DNA of 64,000 bases from Cupriavidus taiwanensis LMG 19424 (lineage in GTDB: Bacteria; Pseudomonadota; Gammaproteobacteria; Burkholderiales; Burkholderiaceae), in assembly GCF_000069785.1 (NCBI RefSeq), contig NC_010528.1, positions 1,860,001 through 1,924,000 of the forward strand, in the 5' to 3' direction. The position numbers and the translations under genes are program-made. Shown here in pieces: positions 17,798 through 26,477 of the stretch (its first letter is position 1; every line of letters starts with the position of its first letter). A model generated the notes under the pieces. It searched no databases and had not been told where the DNA came from. It saw only the letters and a program-made list of their open reading frames with translations.

Positions 17798-17980
17798 GGT
17801 GATCCTTGGGTTGGCCGGGCCGCCGGGCCGGCGGTCTGGTTGGTGGTGGGCAAGCGCGATGGCTCGCGGCGCCTGCCTGCTCATGATAGGAGCCTGGCGG
17901 GCGCGGGCGTATGAAGATTAAAGACTGTCGATATGCGCCGGCCGGCACTGGGGCGCAAGCGTGGCCGCAGCGCCGGCTTG

Positions 17981-18898
17981 TCAGGCAGCCCAGCTCACAT
18001 GCAGCGGCGCGGACGCTGCGGGCGCGCCAGCCTGCGCGCCAGCTTGCCCGGGCGCTGGCGGCGACGGCCGCATCACCCGCTGCAGCACCTCGGCCTCCAG
18101 TTGCGCAAAGCCCGCCGCGCCGCGTTCGCGCGGCCGCGCCAGCGCCACGCGCGTGTCCATGGCGATGCGGCCATCCTCGATCAGCACGATGCGGTCGGCC
18201 AGCGCCACCGCTTCGGCAACATCGTGCGTGACCAGCAGCGCGGTAAAACCCAGCCGGCGCCACAGCGATTCGATCAGCGCCTGCATTTCGATGCGCGTCA
18301 GCGCATCCAGCGCGCCCAGCGGCTCGTCGAGCAGCAACAGCTGCGGGTGGTGCACCAGCGCGCGGGCCAGCGCCACGCGCTGGCGCTGGCCGCCGGACAA
18401 CCGTGCCGGCCAGGCCTGCGCGCGGTCGGCCAGGCCTACCTGCGCCAGCACCCGGGCGGCTTCGGCTCGGCGTGCGCGCGGCAGGCCCAGCGCCACGTTG
18501 TCCAGCACGCGCTTCCAGGGCAGCAGCCGCGCATCCTGGAACATCACGCGCACGTCGGCCGTCCGCGCGCGCCCCGCGGCGGCCGCCTCGCCATCGATGG
18601 CAATGCTGCCACCGTCGGCCGCTTCCAGCCCGGCCACCAGCCGCAGCAAGGTGCTCTTGCCGCAACCGCTGCGCCCGACGATGGCCAGGAACTCGCCCGG
18701 CGCGACGTCCAGCGCCACGTCGTGCAGCACGGTGCGGCCGTCGTAGCGCTTGACCACCTGGCTGACCCGCAGCGCGACGCCGCCCGCCGCAGCCTTGCCG
18801 GGCACCTCGGGCACCACGGCCGCTGCGGCCGCCTCCCGCCGCGCCAGGCCTGCTTCGAGTTCGGCCAGGGCCGCCTGTTCCACCGGATACATCTGCAT
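17981..18898 (-). CDS. ssuB: Aliphatic sulfonate ABC transporter ATPase
   Basis: This 305-residue ATPase has a 40-residue Ala-rich N-terminal extension, then [10 protein letters not shown], Walker [10 protein letters not shown], signature LSGGQRQR, Walker B LLLLDEP and the H-loop THDVAEAV. The SsuB assignment rests on its place after ssuC and on the [17 protein letters not shown] segment, which is typical of nitrate/sulfonate/taurine ATPases. The Ala/Pro-rich C-terminal tail (last 30 residues) is unusual for the family. It energises import of alkanesulfonates. Confidence 0.95.
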   Translation of the reverse strand: MQMYPVEQAALAELEAGLARREAAAAAVVPEVPGKAAAGGVALRVSQVVKRYDGRTVLHDVALDVAPGEFLAIVGRSGCGKSTLLRLVAGLEAADGGSIAIDGEAAAAGRARTADVRVMFQDARLLPWKRVLDNVALGLPRARRAEAARVLAQVGLADRAQAWPARLSGGQRQRVALARALVHHPQLLLLDEPLGALDALTRIEMQALIESLWRRLGFTALLVTHDVAEAVALADRIVLIEDGRIAMDTRVALARPRERGAAGFAQLEAEVLQRVMRPSPPAPGQAGAQAGAPAASAPLHVSWAA

Positions 18899-18934
18899 CT
18901 CGCTCTCCTTGCCTTGATTGGTTGCCGGTGCCGC

Positions 18935-19738
18935 TCAGGCCGCGGCGTAGCCGGGGTGCCAGCGCAGCCAGTAACGCTCCAGCCCGCGCGACAGCCAGTC
19001 GGCCAGCTTGCCCAGCAGCGCATAGAGCAGGATGCCGACCAGCACCACGTCGGTTTGCAGGAACTCGCGCGCATTCATGGTCATGTAGCCGATGCCCGAC
19101 TGCGCGGAGATGGTTTCCGCCACGATCAGCACCACCCACATCAGCCCCAGCGCGAAACGCACGCCCACCAGGATTCCCGGCAGCGCGCCGGGCAGGATCA
19201 CCTCGCGATACAGCTGCCAGCCTGACAAGCCGTAGCTGCGCGCCATCTCCACCAGCCCCGCATCGACCGAGCGGATGCCGTGGTAGGTGTTCAGGTACAC
19301 CGGGAAAAACACACCCAGCGAAACCAGGAACAGCTTGGCGCTCTCGTCGATGCCGAACCACAGGATCACCAGCGGGATCAGCGCCAGCGCCGGGATGTTG
19401 CGCACCATCTGCAGCGTGCTGTCGAGCAGCGTGGCGGCGGTGCGGAAGGTGCCCGTCAGCAGCCCCAGCAGCAGGCCCAGCCCGCCGCCGATGGCAAACC
19501 CCAGCAGCGCGCGCCAGGTGCTGACACCGACGTGCCGCCACAGTTCGCCCGAGCGCGCCAGCTCCCATGCGGCCTGCACCACGGCCAGCGGGGCCGGCAG
19601 CACGCGGCTGGACAGCCAGCCGTTCTGCGACGCCAGTTGCCACGCGACGATCAGCAGCACCGGCACGATCCACGGCGCCGCGGCGCGCCACAATGCCTGC
19701 GGCGCCTGGCGCGGCGGGGGCAATAGCGGAGCCGTCAT
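18935..19738 (-). CDS. ssuC: Aliphatic sulfonate ABC transporter permease
   Basis: This 267-residue inner-membrane permease has about six spans. The segment RNIPALALIPLVILWFGIDE is the classical nitrate/sulfonate permease motif, and the EAA loop is around MARSYGLSGWQLYREVILPGALPG. It forms the sulfonate channel with SsuA and SsuB. It begins 14 bp after the ssuD stop and ends 36 bp before ssuB, as in the standard ssuEADCB order. Confidence 0.96.
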   Translation of the reverse strand: MTAPLLPPPRQAPQALWRAAAPWIVPVLLIVAWQLASQNGWLSSRVLPAPLAVVQAAWELARSGELWRHVGVSTWRALLGFAIGGGLGLLLGLLTGTFRTAATLLDSTLQMVRNIPALALIPLVILWFGIDESAKLFLVSLGVFFPVYLNTYHGIRSVDAGLVEMARSYGLSGWQLYREVILPGALPGILVGVRFALGLMWVVLIVAETISAQSGIGYMTMNAREFLQTDVVLVGILLYALLGKLADWLSRGLERYWLRWHPGYAAA

Positions 19739-19752
19739 GGTTGCGCCTCCTC

Positions 19753-20925
19753 TCAGCTTTGCGCGGCGCGGGGCACGATGCCCGTCGCCATGACTTCACC
19801 GAACGGCCCGGACAGCACCTTGCCCGGCAGGTTGTCGAACTTCGCGCGCACTGCGCGCGGCAGCAGCGGGAATACCAGTTCGGCAAAGCGGTAGGCTTCT
19901 TCGAGGTGCGGATAGCCGGACAGCACGAAGGTGTCGATGCCAAGCGCGGCGTATTCGCGCAGGCGCTCGGCCACGGTGGCCGGGTCGCCCACCAGCGCGG
20001 TGCCGGCGCCGCCCCGCACCAGGCCGACGCCAGCCCACAGGTTGGGGCTGATCTCCAGCGCTTCGCGCGTGCGGCGCGTGCCGCCCGCATGCAGCGCGGC
20101 CATGCGGCGCTGGCCTTCGGAATCCATGTTGGCGAACACAGCCTGCGCGCGTGCCACGGTGTCGTCGTCGAGCCGGCTGATCAGGTCCTCGGCCGCTGCC
20201 CAGGCGGCGGCATCGGTCTCGCGCACGATCACATGCAGCCGGATGCCGAACTTCACCGTGCGGCCATGGCGCGCCGCGTGGCGGCGCACGTCATCCAGCT
20301 TCTGCGCCACCGCCGCCGGCGGCTCGCCCCAGGTCAGGTAGGTATCGACCTGCTCGCCGGCCAGCGCATGCGCCGGCGCCGACGAACCGCCAAAGTACAC
20401 CGGCGGATGCGGCCGCTGCAGCGGCGGGTAGAGCACGGTCGCGCCCTTCACGCTCAGGTGCTTGCCGTCGTAATCGACCTTGTCGCCGTCGTGGCTGGCC
20501 GCCAGCACCTGGCGCCAGATCCGCAGGAATTCGGCCGAGGCCTCGTAACGCGCGGCGTGGTCGAGGAACAGGCCGTCGCCCTCCAGCTCGGCGCGATCGC
20601 CACCGGTCACGAGGTTGATCAGCAGGCGGCCGTTCGAGATACGGTCGAAGGTCGCGGCCATGCGCGCGGCCAGGGTCGGGGCCATCAGGCCCGGGCGTAC
20701 GGCGACGAGGAATTTCAGGCGCTGCGTGACCGCGGCCAGCGCCGAGGCGACCACCCACGGGTCTTCGCACGAGCGTCCGGTCGGGATCAGCACGCCTTCA
20801 TAGCCGAGCGTGTCGGCGGCCACGGCGACCTGCCTGAGGTAGTCGAAACCGACCGCGCGCGCGCCTTCGGAAGTACCCAGGTAGCGGCTGTCGCCATGGG
20901 TGGGGATAAACCAGAAAACTTGCAT
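19753..20925 (-). CDS. ssuD: FMNH2-dependent alkanesulfonate monooxygenase
   Basis: This 390-residue flavin-dependent monooxygenase of the bacterial luciferase-like superfamily starts [17 protein letters not shown]. It contains [25 protein letters not shown] and [21 protein letters not shown], typical of SsuD. It uses FMNH2 from SsuE and oxygen to convert alkanesulfonates to an aldehyde and sulfite in the cytoplasm, feeding cysteine synthesis. Length matches the family (about 380). Confidence 0.97.
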   Translation of the reverse strand: MQVFWFIPTHGDSRYLGTSEGARAVGFDYLRQVAVAADTLGYEGVLIPTGRSCEDPWVVASALAAVTQRLKFLVAVRPGLMAPTLAARMAATFDRISNGRLLINLVTGGDRAELEGDGLFLDHAARYEASAEFLRIWRQVLAASHDGDKVDYDGKHLSVKGATVLYPPLQRPHPPVYFGGSSAPAHALAGEQVDTYLTWGEPPAAVAQKLDDVRRHAARHGRTVKFGIRLHVIVRETDAAAWAAAEDLISRLDDDTVARAQAVFANMDSEGQRRMAALHAGGTRRTREALEISPNLWAGVGLVRGGAGTALVGDPATVAERLREYAALGIDTFVLSGYPHLEEAYRFAELVFPLLPRAVRAKFDNLPGKVLSGPFGEVMATGIVPRAAQS

Positions 20926-20953
20926 GTCGTGCTCCTGTTCTGCTTCGCCGGCG

Positions 20954-21982
20954 TTATCGCCTGGCCTGCTGCTGCGGCGCGGCCCAGCGCGCTTCTGCCA
21001 CCTTGACCGGTTTGGGAATCAGCTTCAGCGAATAAAAGGCATCGGCAATGCGCTGCTGCTCGGCCAGCACCTCGGCACTGACGGGGCGCGCGCCGTACGA
21101 GAAGCGCGAAACCGCAAGCGCGAGCACATCGGCCGGCAGCCCGGTTTCACCGGTCAGCACCGTGGTGGCCTCCTTCGGGTACTGTTGCGCCCAGGTGCCC
21201 AGCGTCGCCAATTCATCCAGGATCAGGCTGACGATCTCTGGCCGGGCCTGGGCATAGGGGCGCGACGCCAGGTAGAACTGGTGGTTGCTGACCACGTTCC
21301 TGCCGTCGGCACCGCGGCCATCGGCCAGCACGCGCGCGCCCAGCTGCTTCTCGGCGGCCGCGAGGAACGGATCCCAGATCACCCACGCATCGACCGCGCC
21401 GCGCTCGAAGGCGGCTCGCGCATCGGCCGGCGGCAGGTAGACCGGCTGGATCTCGCTGTAAGGGACGCCGGCCTGCTCCAGCTGGCGCACCAGCAGGTAA
21501 TGCACGTTGGAGCCCTTGTTCAGCGCCACGCGCTTGCCGCGCAGGTCGGCCACCGAGCGCAGCGCCGAGCCCCTGGGCACGACGATGGCCTCGGCCACCG
21601 GTGCCGGCGGCTCGTTGCCGACATAGACCAGTTGCGCACCGGCGGCCTGAGCAAAGATCGGCGGCGCCTCGCCCACGGTGCCGAAGTCGATGGCGCCGAC
21701 ATTGAGCCCTTCAAGCAGTTGCGGCCCCGCCGGAAACTCGGTCCACCGGACGCTGATGCCTTGCGGCGCGAGGCGCTTCTCCAGCGTGCCGCGTGCCTTC
21801 AGCAGCGTCAGCGTGCCGTACTTCTGGTAGCCGATGCGCAGCACCTTGGGATCGATCTGGTTCGACTGTGCCTCGGCGCGGCCGGGCAGCAGCGCGTAGG
21901 CCAGGCCAGTGGCAAGCACCAGCGCGGCGGTAATGAGTCGGCGGCGCTGGCTTGCCGTGCGCAGCAGTTTGGTCGTTGTCAT
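20954..21982 (-). CDS. ssuA: Aliphatic sulfonate-binding periplasmic protein
   Basis: This 342-residue exported binding protein has a basic start, a hydrophobic core ([16 protein letters not shown]) and a likely cleavage after GRAEA, then [22 protein letters not shown], the SsuA opening strand. It also contains [34 protein letters not shown], the ligand-pocket region. It delivers sulfonates to SsuBC. The start at 21982 gives a proper signal peptide. It is separated by 159 bp from ssuE, a gap large enough for an internal promoter, though none is clear. Confidence 0.95.
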   Translation of the reverse strand: MTTTKLLRTASQRRRLITAALVLATGLAYALLPGRAEAQSNQIDPKVLRIGYQKYGTLTLLKARGTLEKRLAPQGISVRWTEFPAGPQLLEGLNVGAIDFGTVGEAPPIFAQAAGAQLVYVGNEPPAPVAEAIVVPRGSALRSVADLRGKRVALNKGSNVHYLLVRQLEQAGVPYSEIQPVYLPPADARAAFERGAVDAWVIWDPFLAAAEKQLGARVLADGRGADGRNVVSNHQFYLASRPYAQARPEIVSLILDELATLGTWAQQYPKEATTVLTGETGLPADVLALAVSRFSYGARPVSAEVLAEQQRIADAFYSLKLIPKPVKVAEARWAAPQQQARR

Positions 21983-22141
21983 GTGAAGTCCTCCTTGGCC
22001 CGCGCCGATATGCTGCGGGCCGCGTTCGATGTCCGGGATGGTTGCGGCAGCACGCCGCCCTGCCGGCCCCGCGTGGCGGGTGGCATGGCGTCGCTGCCGT
22101 CGCGCCGGGCTGGCCGGCGCCGCTACAGTCAATCCATCAGT

Positions 22142-22765
22142 TCAGGCGGAACATCGCTCGGCCGCCGCGATCGCGGCGGCGCGTCGGGCATAGGCGCCGG
22201 GCACCACGTCGAGCGGCACCTCGATACGCGCGTGCGCCAGCGCGTCGCGCACGCGCAGCACGCCTTCATCCAGCCGCGCGCTCAGCGCGGCATCGAAGCG
22301 CGCGTGGCGCGCGCCGGCGGCCTCGACCGGCTCGATCTGCTGGTCCACCGCAAAGATGCCGGGAAGGATCTGGCGCGAGCCGAGCGCGGCCAGCACCGGC
22401 CGCAGCGCGTAGTCGATCGCCAGCGCATGCGCCAGGCTGCCGCCGGTGGCGATCGGCAGCACGATCTTGTCGCGCAGGCCGGTCTGCGGCAGCAGGTCCA
22501 GGAAGGCCTTGAGCAGGCCGCTGTAGGCGGCCTTGTACACCGGCGTGGCCAGTACCACCACCTGTGCCTCCGCCACGGCACGCGTGGCGCCATCGATGGC
22601 CGGGTCGTCCGTGCGCGCGGCCAGCAGCGGCCCGGCGGGAAGATCGCGCAGGTCGAGGTGGCGGGTGCGTTCGCCGGCAGCCTCGAGCGCCGTGCGCAGG
22701 TGCGCCAGCACGAGGCCGGAGCGGGACTGGGCCGACGGGCTGCCGGAGAGCGTCAGGATGGACAT
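22142..22765 (-). CDS. ssuE: NAD(P)H-dependent FMN reductase
   Basis: This 207-residue flavodoxin-like reductase has the phosphate-binding loop SGSPSAQSRSG at the N-terminus and ATPVYKAAYSGLLKAFLDLLP in the middle, diagnostic of the SsuE group. It provides reduced FMN to SsuD. It is slightly longer than the E. coli enzyme (191) because of an Ala-rich C-terminus. It lies 72 bp after sbp and begins the ssu part of the locus. Confidence 0.95.
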   Translation of the reverse strand: MSILTLSGSPSAQSRSGLVLAHLRTALEAAGERTRHLDLRDLPAGPLLAARTDDPAIDGATRAVAEAQVVVLATPVYKAAYSGLLKAFLDLLPQTGLRDKIVLPIATGGSLAHALAIDYALRPVLAALGSRQILPGIFAVDQQIEPVEAAGARHARFDAALSARLDEGVLRVRDALAHARIEVPLDVVPGAYARRAAAIAAAERCSA

Positions 22766-22837
22766 CGGGCTTCCTTGTTCTGTTGGACCGGCCAGCGCCG
22801 CGGCCGCCCCATGCGACCGCGGCGCCGGTTCCGGGTT

Positions 22838-23842
22838 TTAGTTCTTGCCGGGCTGGTAGATCTGGTCGAACGAACCGCCGTCGGCGAAGTGGGTCTTCTG
22901 CGCCTTCTGCCAGCCGCCAAACACCTCGTCGATGGTGAACAGCTTCACCTTCGGGAAATTGGCGGCGTACTTGGCCGCGACCTTCTGCGAGATCGGGCGG
23001 TAGTAGTTCTTCGCCGCGATCTCCTGCCCCTCGTCGGTGTACAGGAACTGCAGGTAGGCCTCGGCCGCCTTGCGCGTGCCCTTCTTGTCGACCACCTTGT
23101 CGACCACCGCCACCGGCGGCTCCGCCAGGATCGAGACCGACGGCGCGACGATGTCGAACTTGTCCGGCCCCAGCTCCTTGATCGCCAGGATGGCTTCGTT
23201 CTCCCACGCGATCAGCACATCGCCCAGCCCGCGCTCGACAAAGGTGGTGGTGGCGCCGCGCGCGCCCGAATCCAGCACCGGCACGTGCTTGAGCAGTTCG
23301 CCGACGAACTCGCGCGCCTTGGCATCGTTGCCGCCCGGCTGACGCAATGCATAGCCCCACGCCGCCAGGTAGTTCCAGCGTGCGCCGCCCGAGGTCTTGG
23401 GGTTGGGCGTTATCACCTGCACGCCGGGCTTGACCAGGTCGCCCCAGTCCTTGATGCCCTTGGGATTGCCCTTGCGCACCAGGAACACGATGGTCGAGGT
23501 GTACGGCGAAGCGTTGTGCGGCAGGCGCTTCTGCCAGTCCGGCTTGATCAGGCCCTTCTCGGCGATGGCGTCGATGTCGTAGCCCAGCGCCAGCGTGACC
23601 ACGTCGGCGTCGAGCCCGTCGATGACCGAGCGTGCCTGCTTGCCCGAGCCGCCATGCGACTGGCGCACGCTCACGGTATCGCCACCCTGGGCCTTCCAGG
23701 CCTTGGCGAAGGCAGCGTTGACATCGACATACAGCTCGCGCGTCGGATCGTAGGAAACGTTCAGCAGGTTCGCAGCGCTCGCGGTCTGCGCCGCGCTCAG
23801 TGCCCCCAGGACAGCCAGGCCGATGGCCAGTTTGCGGATCAT
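22838..23842 (-). CDS. sbp: Periplasmic sulfate-binding protein
   Basis: This 334-residue protein has a clear Sec signal peptide, probably cleaved after TASA before [15 protein letters not shown]. The segments [35 protein letters not shown] and [21 protein letters not shown] match sulfate-binding proteins Sbp/CysP. It should feed the CysTWA transporter encoded 7 kb downstream on the same strand. It is the promoter-proximal gene of the sulfur locus. The region upstream carries direct repeats TTCGCCG (23965-23971 and 23976-23982) exactly one helical turn apart. Confidence 0.96.
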   Translation of the reverse strand: MIRKLAIGLAVLGALSAAQTASAANLLNVSYDPTRELYVDVNAAFAKAWKAQGGDTVSVRQSHGGSGKQARSVIDGLDADVVTLALGYDIDAIAEKGLIKPDWQKRLPHNASPYTSTIVFLVRKGNPKGIKDWGDLVKPGVQVITPNPKTSGGARWNYLAAWGYALRQPGGNDAKAREFVGELLKHVPVLDSGARGATTTFVERGLGDVLIAWENEAILAIKELGPDKFDIVAPSVSILAEPPVAVVDKVVDKKGTRKAAEAYLQFLYTDEGQEIAAKNYYRPISQKVAAKYAANFPKVKLFTIDEVFGGWQKAQKTHFADGGSFDQIYQPGKN

Positions 23843-24080
23843 CTTGTGTTGCTCCCGTCAGTGTCGTGAATGGCGCCTTGCGCCTGTTTGCATGGCCGCC
23901 CTGGCGGGCCGGCTTGTGTCAGGAGCAAGACTACCGACCGGGCAATCCGAACGGAACGAAGGCTTTCGCCGATCCTTCGCCGTTTTCTGCATAAGATCCG
24001 GCGGAAATATGGGCATACCCGAGACAGGGTGCCCAGTGGCGCGCACGGCCCTGCGCCAAAGTGGCGCAAGCGACACGCCC
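23843..24080 (-). promoter_or_regulatory. Upstream region of the sbp-ssu sulfur genes
   Basis: This is non-coding DNA ahead of sbp. No convincing sigma-70 -35/-10 pair is visible, which suits an activator-dependent (CysB) promoter. An 11-bp-spaced direct repeat of TTCGCCG lies at 23965-23982. The remainder has no recognised element. Confidence 0.35.
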
Positions 24081-24178
24081 AAAAGAAAACGCCCGCACCG
24101 GCAAACCGGTGCGGGCGAAGTTTCCATTCTGGAAACGGGTAGACAAGTCATGAAGAGCGCCCCCGCATCTCCATGACA
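24081..24178 (-). ncRNA. Candidate FNR-activated small RNA
   Basis: The predicted transcript is about 98 nt, from near 24178 leftwards. It would fold into three stem-loops: GTCATG/CATGAC (24172-24177 with 24147-24152) closing a G-rich loop, GTTTCC/GGAAAC (24120-24136), and a 12-bp terminator hairpin (24117-24106 with 24101-24090) followed by TTTTCTTTT. An FNR-type box precedes it at -41.5 with a TAAGAT -10 element. No reading frame of note lies within it. The same hairpin could also serve as terminator of the ferritin-like gene upstream, which is the main alternative explanation. Confidence 0.5.
24090..24117 (-). terminator. Intrinsic terminator downstream of the ferritin-like gene
   Basis: The perfect 12-bp stem has a 4-base loop and is followed on the minus strand by TTTTCTTTT. 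Its core CCCGCACCGG is identical to that of the terminator at 1378-1420, suggesting a recurrent terminator sequence in this genome. Confidence 0.85.
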
Positions 24179-24184
24179 GGGCAG

Positions 24185-24226
24185 ATCTTATCGGGCCCGC
24201 CGCCGCGGCGGCTTGACCCATATCAA
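24185..24226 (-). promoter_or_regulatory. FNR-type box and -10 element ahead of the candidate small RNA
   Basis: TTGACCCATATCAA (24213-24226) matches TTGAT-N4-ATCAA at 9 of 10 dyad positions. On the minus strand TAAGAT (24190-24185) lies downstream, so a start near 24178 puts the dyad centre (24219.5) at -41.5. The box sits just after the ferritin-like stop codon, and no coding gene begins near it in either direction. Confidence 0.55.
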
Positions 24227-24242
24227 GTGCGCGGCAATCCCG

Positions 24243-24782
24243 TCAGCCGCCTTGCCGGCTCAGCAGGTCGGCCATCTCGTCGGCATGCTCTTCTTCCACA
24301 GCCAGGATCGATTCCATCAGCCGGCGCGACGTCGGGTCGCGCTCGCCCAAAAACTGGATGATCTCCCGGTAGCTGTCGATGGCAATACGCTCGGCCACCA
24401 GGTCTTCCTTGATCATGTCGGTCAGCGAGGTGCCGGCCACATACTCCGCGTGCGAGCGGCTGGTCAGGCCGTCCGGGGCAAAGTCAGGCTCGCCGCCCAG
24501 TTGCACGATGCGCTCGGCAATCTGGTCGGCATGGCCCTGCTCTTCATTCGAATGCGCCAGGAATTCATCGGCCACGCTCTTCGAGTTCGGCCCTTTGGCC
24601 ATGAAGTAGTGGCGCCGGTAGCGCAACACGCAGACCAGTTCGGTAGCCAGCGCGTCGTTCAGCAACTTCAGCACGGTGTCGCGGTCGGCCGCATAGCCCG
24701 CGGTGACCGCCCCTTCGTCGATATGCTGGCGGGCACGCTCGCGCAGGGTCTTGACGTCTGTGAGGAAAGGCTTGTCGTTCAT
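24243..24782 (-). CDS. Ferritin-like protein (bacterioferritin-type)
   Basis: This is a 179-residue four-helix ferritin-like protein with two iron-ligand helices pairs: ATELVCVLRYRRHYF with SNEEQGHADQIAERI, and EDLVAERIAIDSYREII with ILAVEEEHADEMADLL. These provide the E...ExxH pattern of a diiron ferroxidase centre. It probably stores or detoxifies iron, or is a Dps/bacterioferritin relative; a haem-ligand Met is not obvious. The start at 24782 has AGGAGCCC upstream. It is monocistronic and at the left boundary of the AT-rich accessory segment. Confidence 0.88.
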   Translation of the reverse strand: MNDKPFLTDVKTLRERARQHIDEGAVTAGYAADRDTVLKLLNDALATELVCVLRYRRHYFMAKGPNSKSVADEFLAHSNEEQGHADQIAERIVQLGGEPDFAPDGLTSRSHAEYVAGTSLTDMIKEDLVAERIAIDSYREIIQFLGERDPTSRRLMESILAVEEEHADEMADLLSRQGG

Positions 24783-25012
24783 AAAGGGCTCCTGGGGGAT
24801 GGGGCTGCGTGGGCGCAGCGCCTTGTGCGGAAACTCAACCCTTTTGCAACGCGAGAAGTGTGCCACTCGGCCAATGGGGCGGATCCTCGCCGCTTGCAAC
24901 GATCGACATGGGCTCTTGGCGTGAAAAAATTGCACGGAGCCTACTGCCTTACACGCGGTGGAACATGACAGGGACACGCCAGACTGGAGCCCGCTTGGCC
25001 GCTACGCCACTG

Positions 25013-25234
25013 CTAATAGGTGCCACCGCAACTTGAGCCGAATATGACGCCATCCACACGCGCACGCGCGGTCGGGTTCGGACCGATGGCAAGCAGCACG
25101 CTGACGAGAATCGCCATGCAAGCCCATGACAGTCGCGTCCATATGCGGGTCTCCCTGGTCAAGGCGTCAAGCATCAACGGGATCATGCTAACGCCGGCAA
25201 GCAGAAGGGCGAGAACTATGATCTGGACACTCAT
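25013..25234 (-). CDS. Small hypothetical membrane protein
   Basis: This possible 73-residue protein has two strongly hydrophobic stretches (about 2-20 and 34-49) around a charged loop LTRETRIWTR. It starts 31 bp after the stop of the PLP-enzyme gene on the same strand, so it could be the last gene of that operon. The start lacks a purine-rich ribosome-binding site, and no family was recognised. The 230 bp between it and the ferritin-like gene contain nothing else identified. It could be a chance frame. Confidence 0.4.
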   Translation of the reverse strand: MSVQIIVLALLLAGVSMIPLMLDALTRETRIWTRLSWACMAILVSVLLAIGPNPTARARVDGVIFGSSCGGTY

Positions 25235-25265
25235 GGCTGAGGAGGAAGGTGCGCGCGCTCGGTTT

Positions 25266-26462
25266 CTAAGCTTGACCAAACGAGGTTGGAGAAGACTCGA
25301 GGACACATAGCGCTTGCTCGATATCCGCCTGCAAGTCATCAACGCTCTCGAGCCCCACCGACAGGCGTACCAGACTCTCACGGATTCCCGCTCGGCTTCG
25401 TTCCTCTGGTGTCAGCCTTCCATGCGTTGTTGTTGCGGGATGAGTCACCATAGAGCGCGTGTCGCCAATATTGGTCGCGATCGAGATCAAGCGAAGCGCG
25501 TCGATAAAAGCCCAGGCGCTCTGGCGCGAGTCGCCGACCTCAAAACTCAGGACACCACCTGCGCCGCACTGTTGAGGCTCGGCCAGGCTGCGCTGGTGAT
25601 GGAACTGGAAGCCACTGTAGTACACAGCCCCGACATCGCGCCGGTTTTTCAACCAGTTTGCAAGCTTCCGCGTGCTCCGTGCAATCGCCCCAACACGAAG
25701 CTCGAGCGTCTCAAGACCTTTCAACAATAGCCATGCATTCATGGCGCTCAGCGTTGGCCCAAGTGTCCTAGTCACAGCCCGCATTTCCTCCATCAGAACA
25801 TGGGAGCCGGCCACAACACCCGCAACACAACGACCTTGCCCGTCGATGTACTTTCCGGCGGAATGAACGACCAGATCAGCGCCAAAGAGTAGAGGCTGCT
25901 GCAAAATCGGCGTGAGCATCGTATTGTCAACAGCCAGCAAGCCGCCGTGCGCGTGAACAAGGCCTGCAACCACCCGGATGTCCGCAACCTGCTGCAGTGG
26001 ATTGGACGGCGTCTCCAGGAACGCAAGACTGGTTCTGTCGTCGATCGCGCCATACCATTGCGGCAGATCCGTCAAATCGACGGCGCGAACCTCGACGCCG
26101 AATTTTGCGAAGTAGCACCGAAAGGCCGCCAGCGTTGTGCCAAACACATCTCGTGAACAAACTACATTCACTCCGGACCGGAGTCTCGCATGAGCGATGG
26201 CGGCGATCGCCGCCATCCCTGATGAGAACGCCACTGCGTCTTCAGCCCCTTCCAATGCCGCGAGACGTCGCTCAAATGCACGGACGGTCGGATTGGTGAA
26301 ACGGGAATACACGTTGCCGTAAGATGCGCCGCTGAATCGCGTTGCCGCGTCTGCTGCCGATTCGAACACATATGCGGACGTCAACGCAATCGGCTCGCAG
26401 AAGGATTCGGAGAGATCCTGAAACTGAGCGACTCTTACCGCCTGTGTCATGGAACTATTCAT
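25266..26462 (-). CDS. PLP-dependent Cys/Met-metabolism enzyme, MetZ-like
   Basis: This 398-residue fold-type I PLP enzyme belongs to the cystathionine gamma-synthase/O-succinylhomoserine sulfhydrylase family. YSRFTNPTVRAFERRLAALEGAE is MetZ-like; Asp179 (AVDNT) should bind the pyridine nitrogen and Lys204 (HSAGKYIDGQG) forms the Schiff base. It could make homocysteine, but its place beside a diiron oxidase-like gene, an acetyltransferase and a carrier suggests a gamma-replacement or elimination step in a dedicated pathway. Base composition is clearly less GC-rich than the core genes. It begins 15 bp after the MFS stop; no good ribosome-binding site is visible. Confidence 0.88.
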   Translation of the reverse strand: MNSSMTQAVRVAQFQDLSESFCEPIALTSAYVFESAADAATRFSGASYGNVYSRFTNPTVRAFERRLAALEGAEDAVAFSSGMAAIAAIAHARLRSGVNVVCSRDVFGTTLAAFRCYFAKFGVEVRAVDLTDLPQWYGAIDDRTSLAFLETPSNPLQQVADIRVVAGLVHAHGGLLAVDNTMLTPILQQPLLFGADLVVHSAGKYIDGQGRCVAGVVAGSHVLMEEMRAVTRTLGPTLSAMNAWLLLKGLETLELRVGAIARSTRKLANWLKNRRDVGAVYYSGFQFHHQRSLAEPQQCGAGGVLSFEVGDSRQSAWAFIDALRLISIATNIGDTRSMVTHPATTTHGRLTPEERSRAGIRESLVRLSVGLESVDDLQADIEQALCVLESSPTSFGQA

Positions 26463-26477
26463 GATCGTCTGGCTTGG

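Noticed and set aside
20900..23869. 989-codon plus-strand frame
   Set aside because: Antisense to ssuA, ssuE and sbp; composition is a GC-skew artefact.
25020..25310. 96-codon plus-strand frame opposite the small membrane protein
   Set aside because: No ribosome-binding site, no domain, and convergent with the PLP enzyme gene; the minus-strand frame has membrane-protein character instead.
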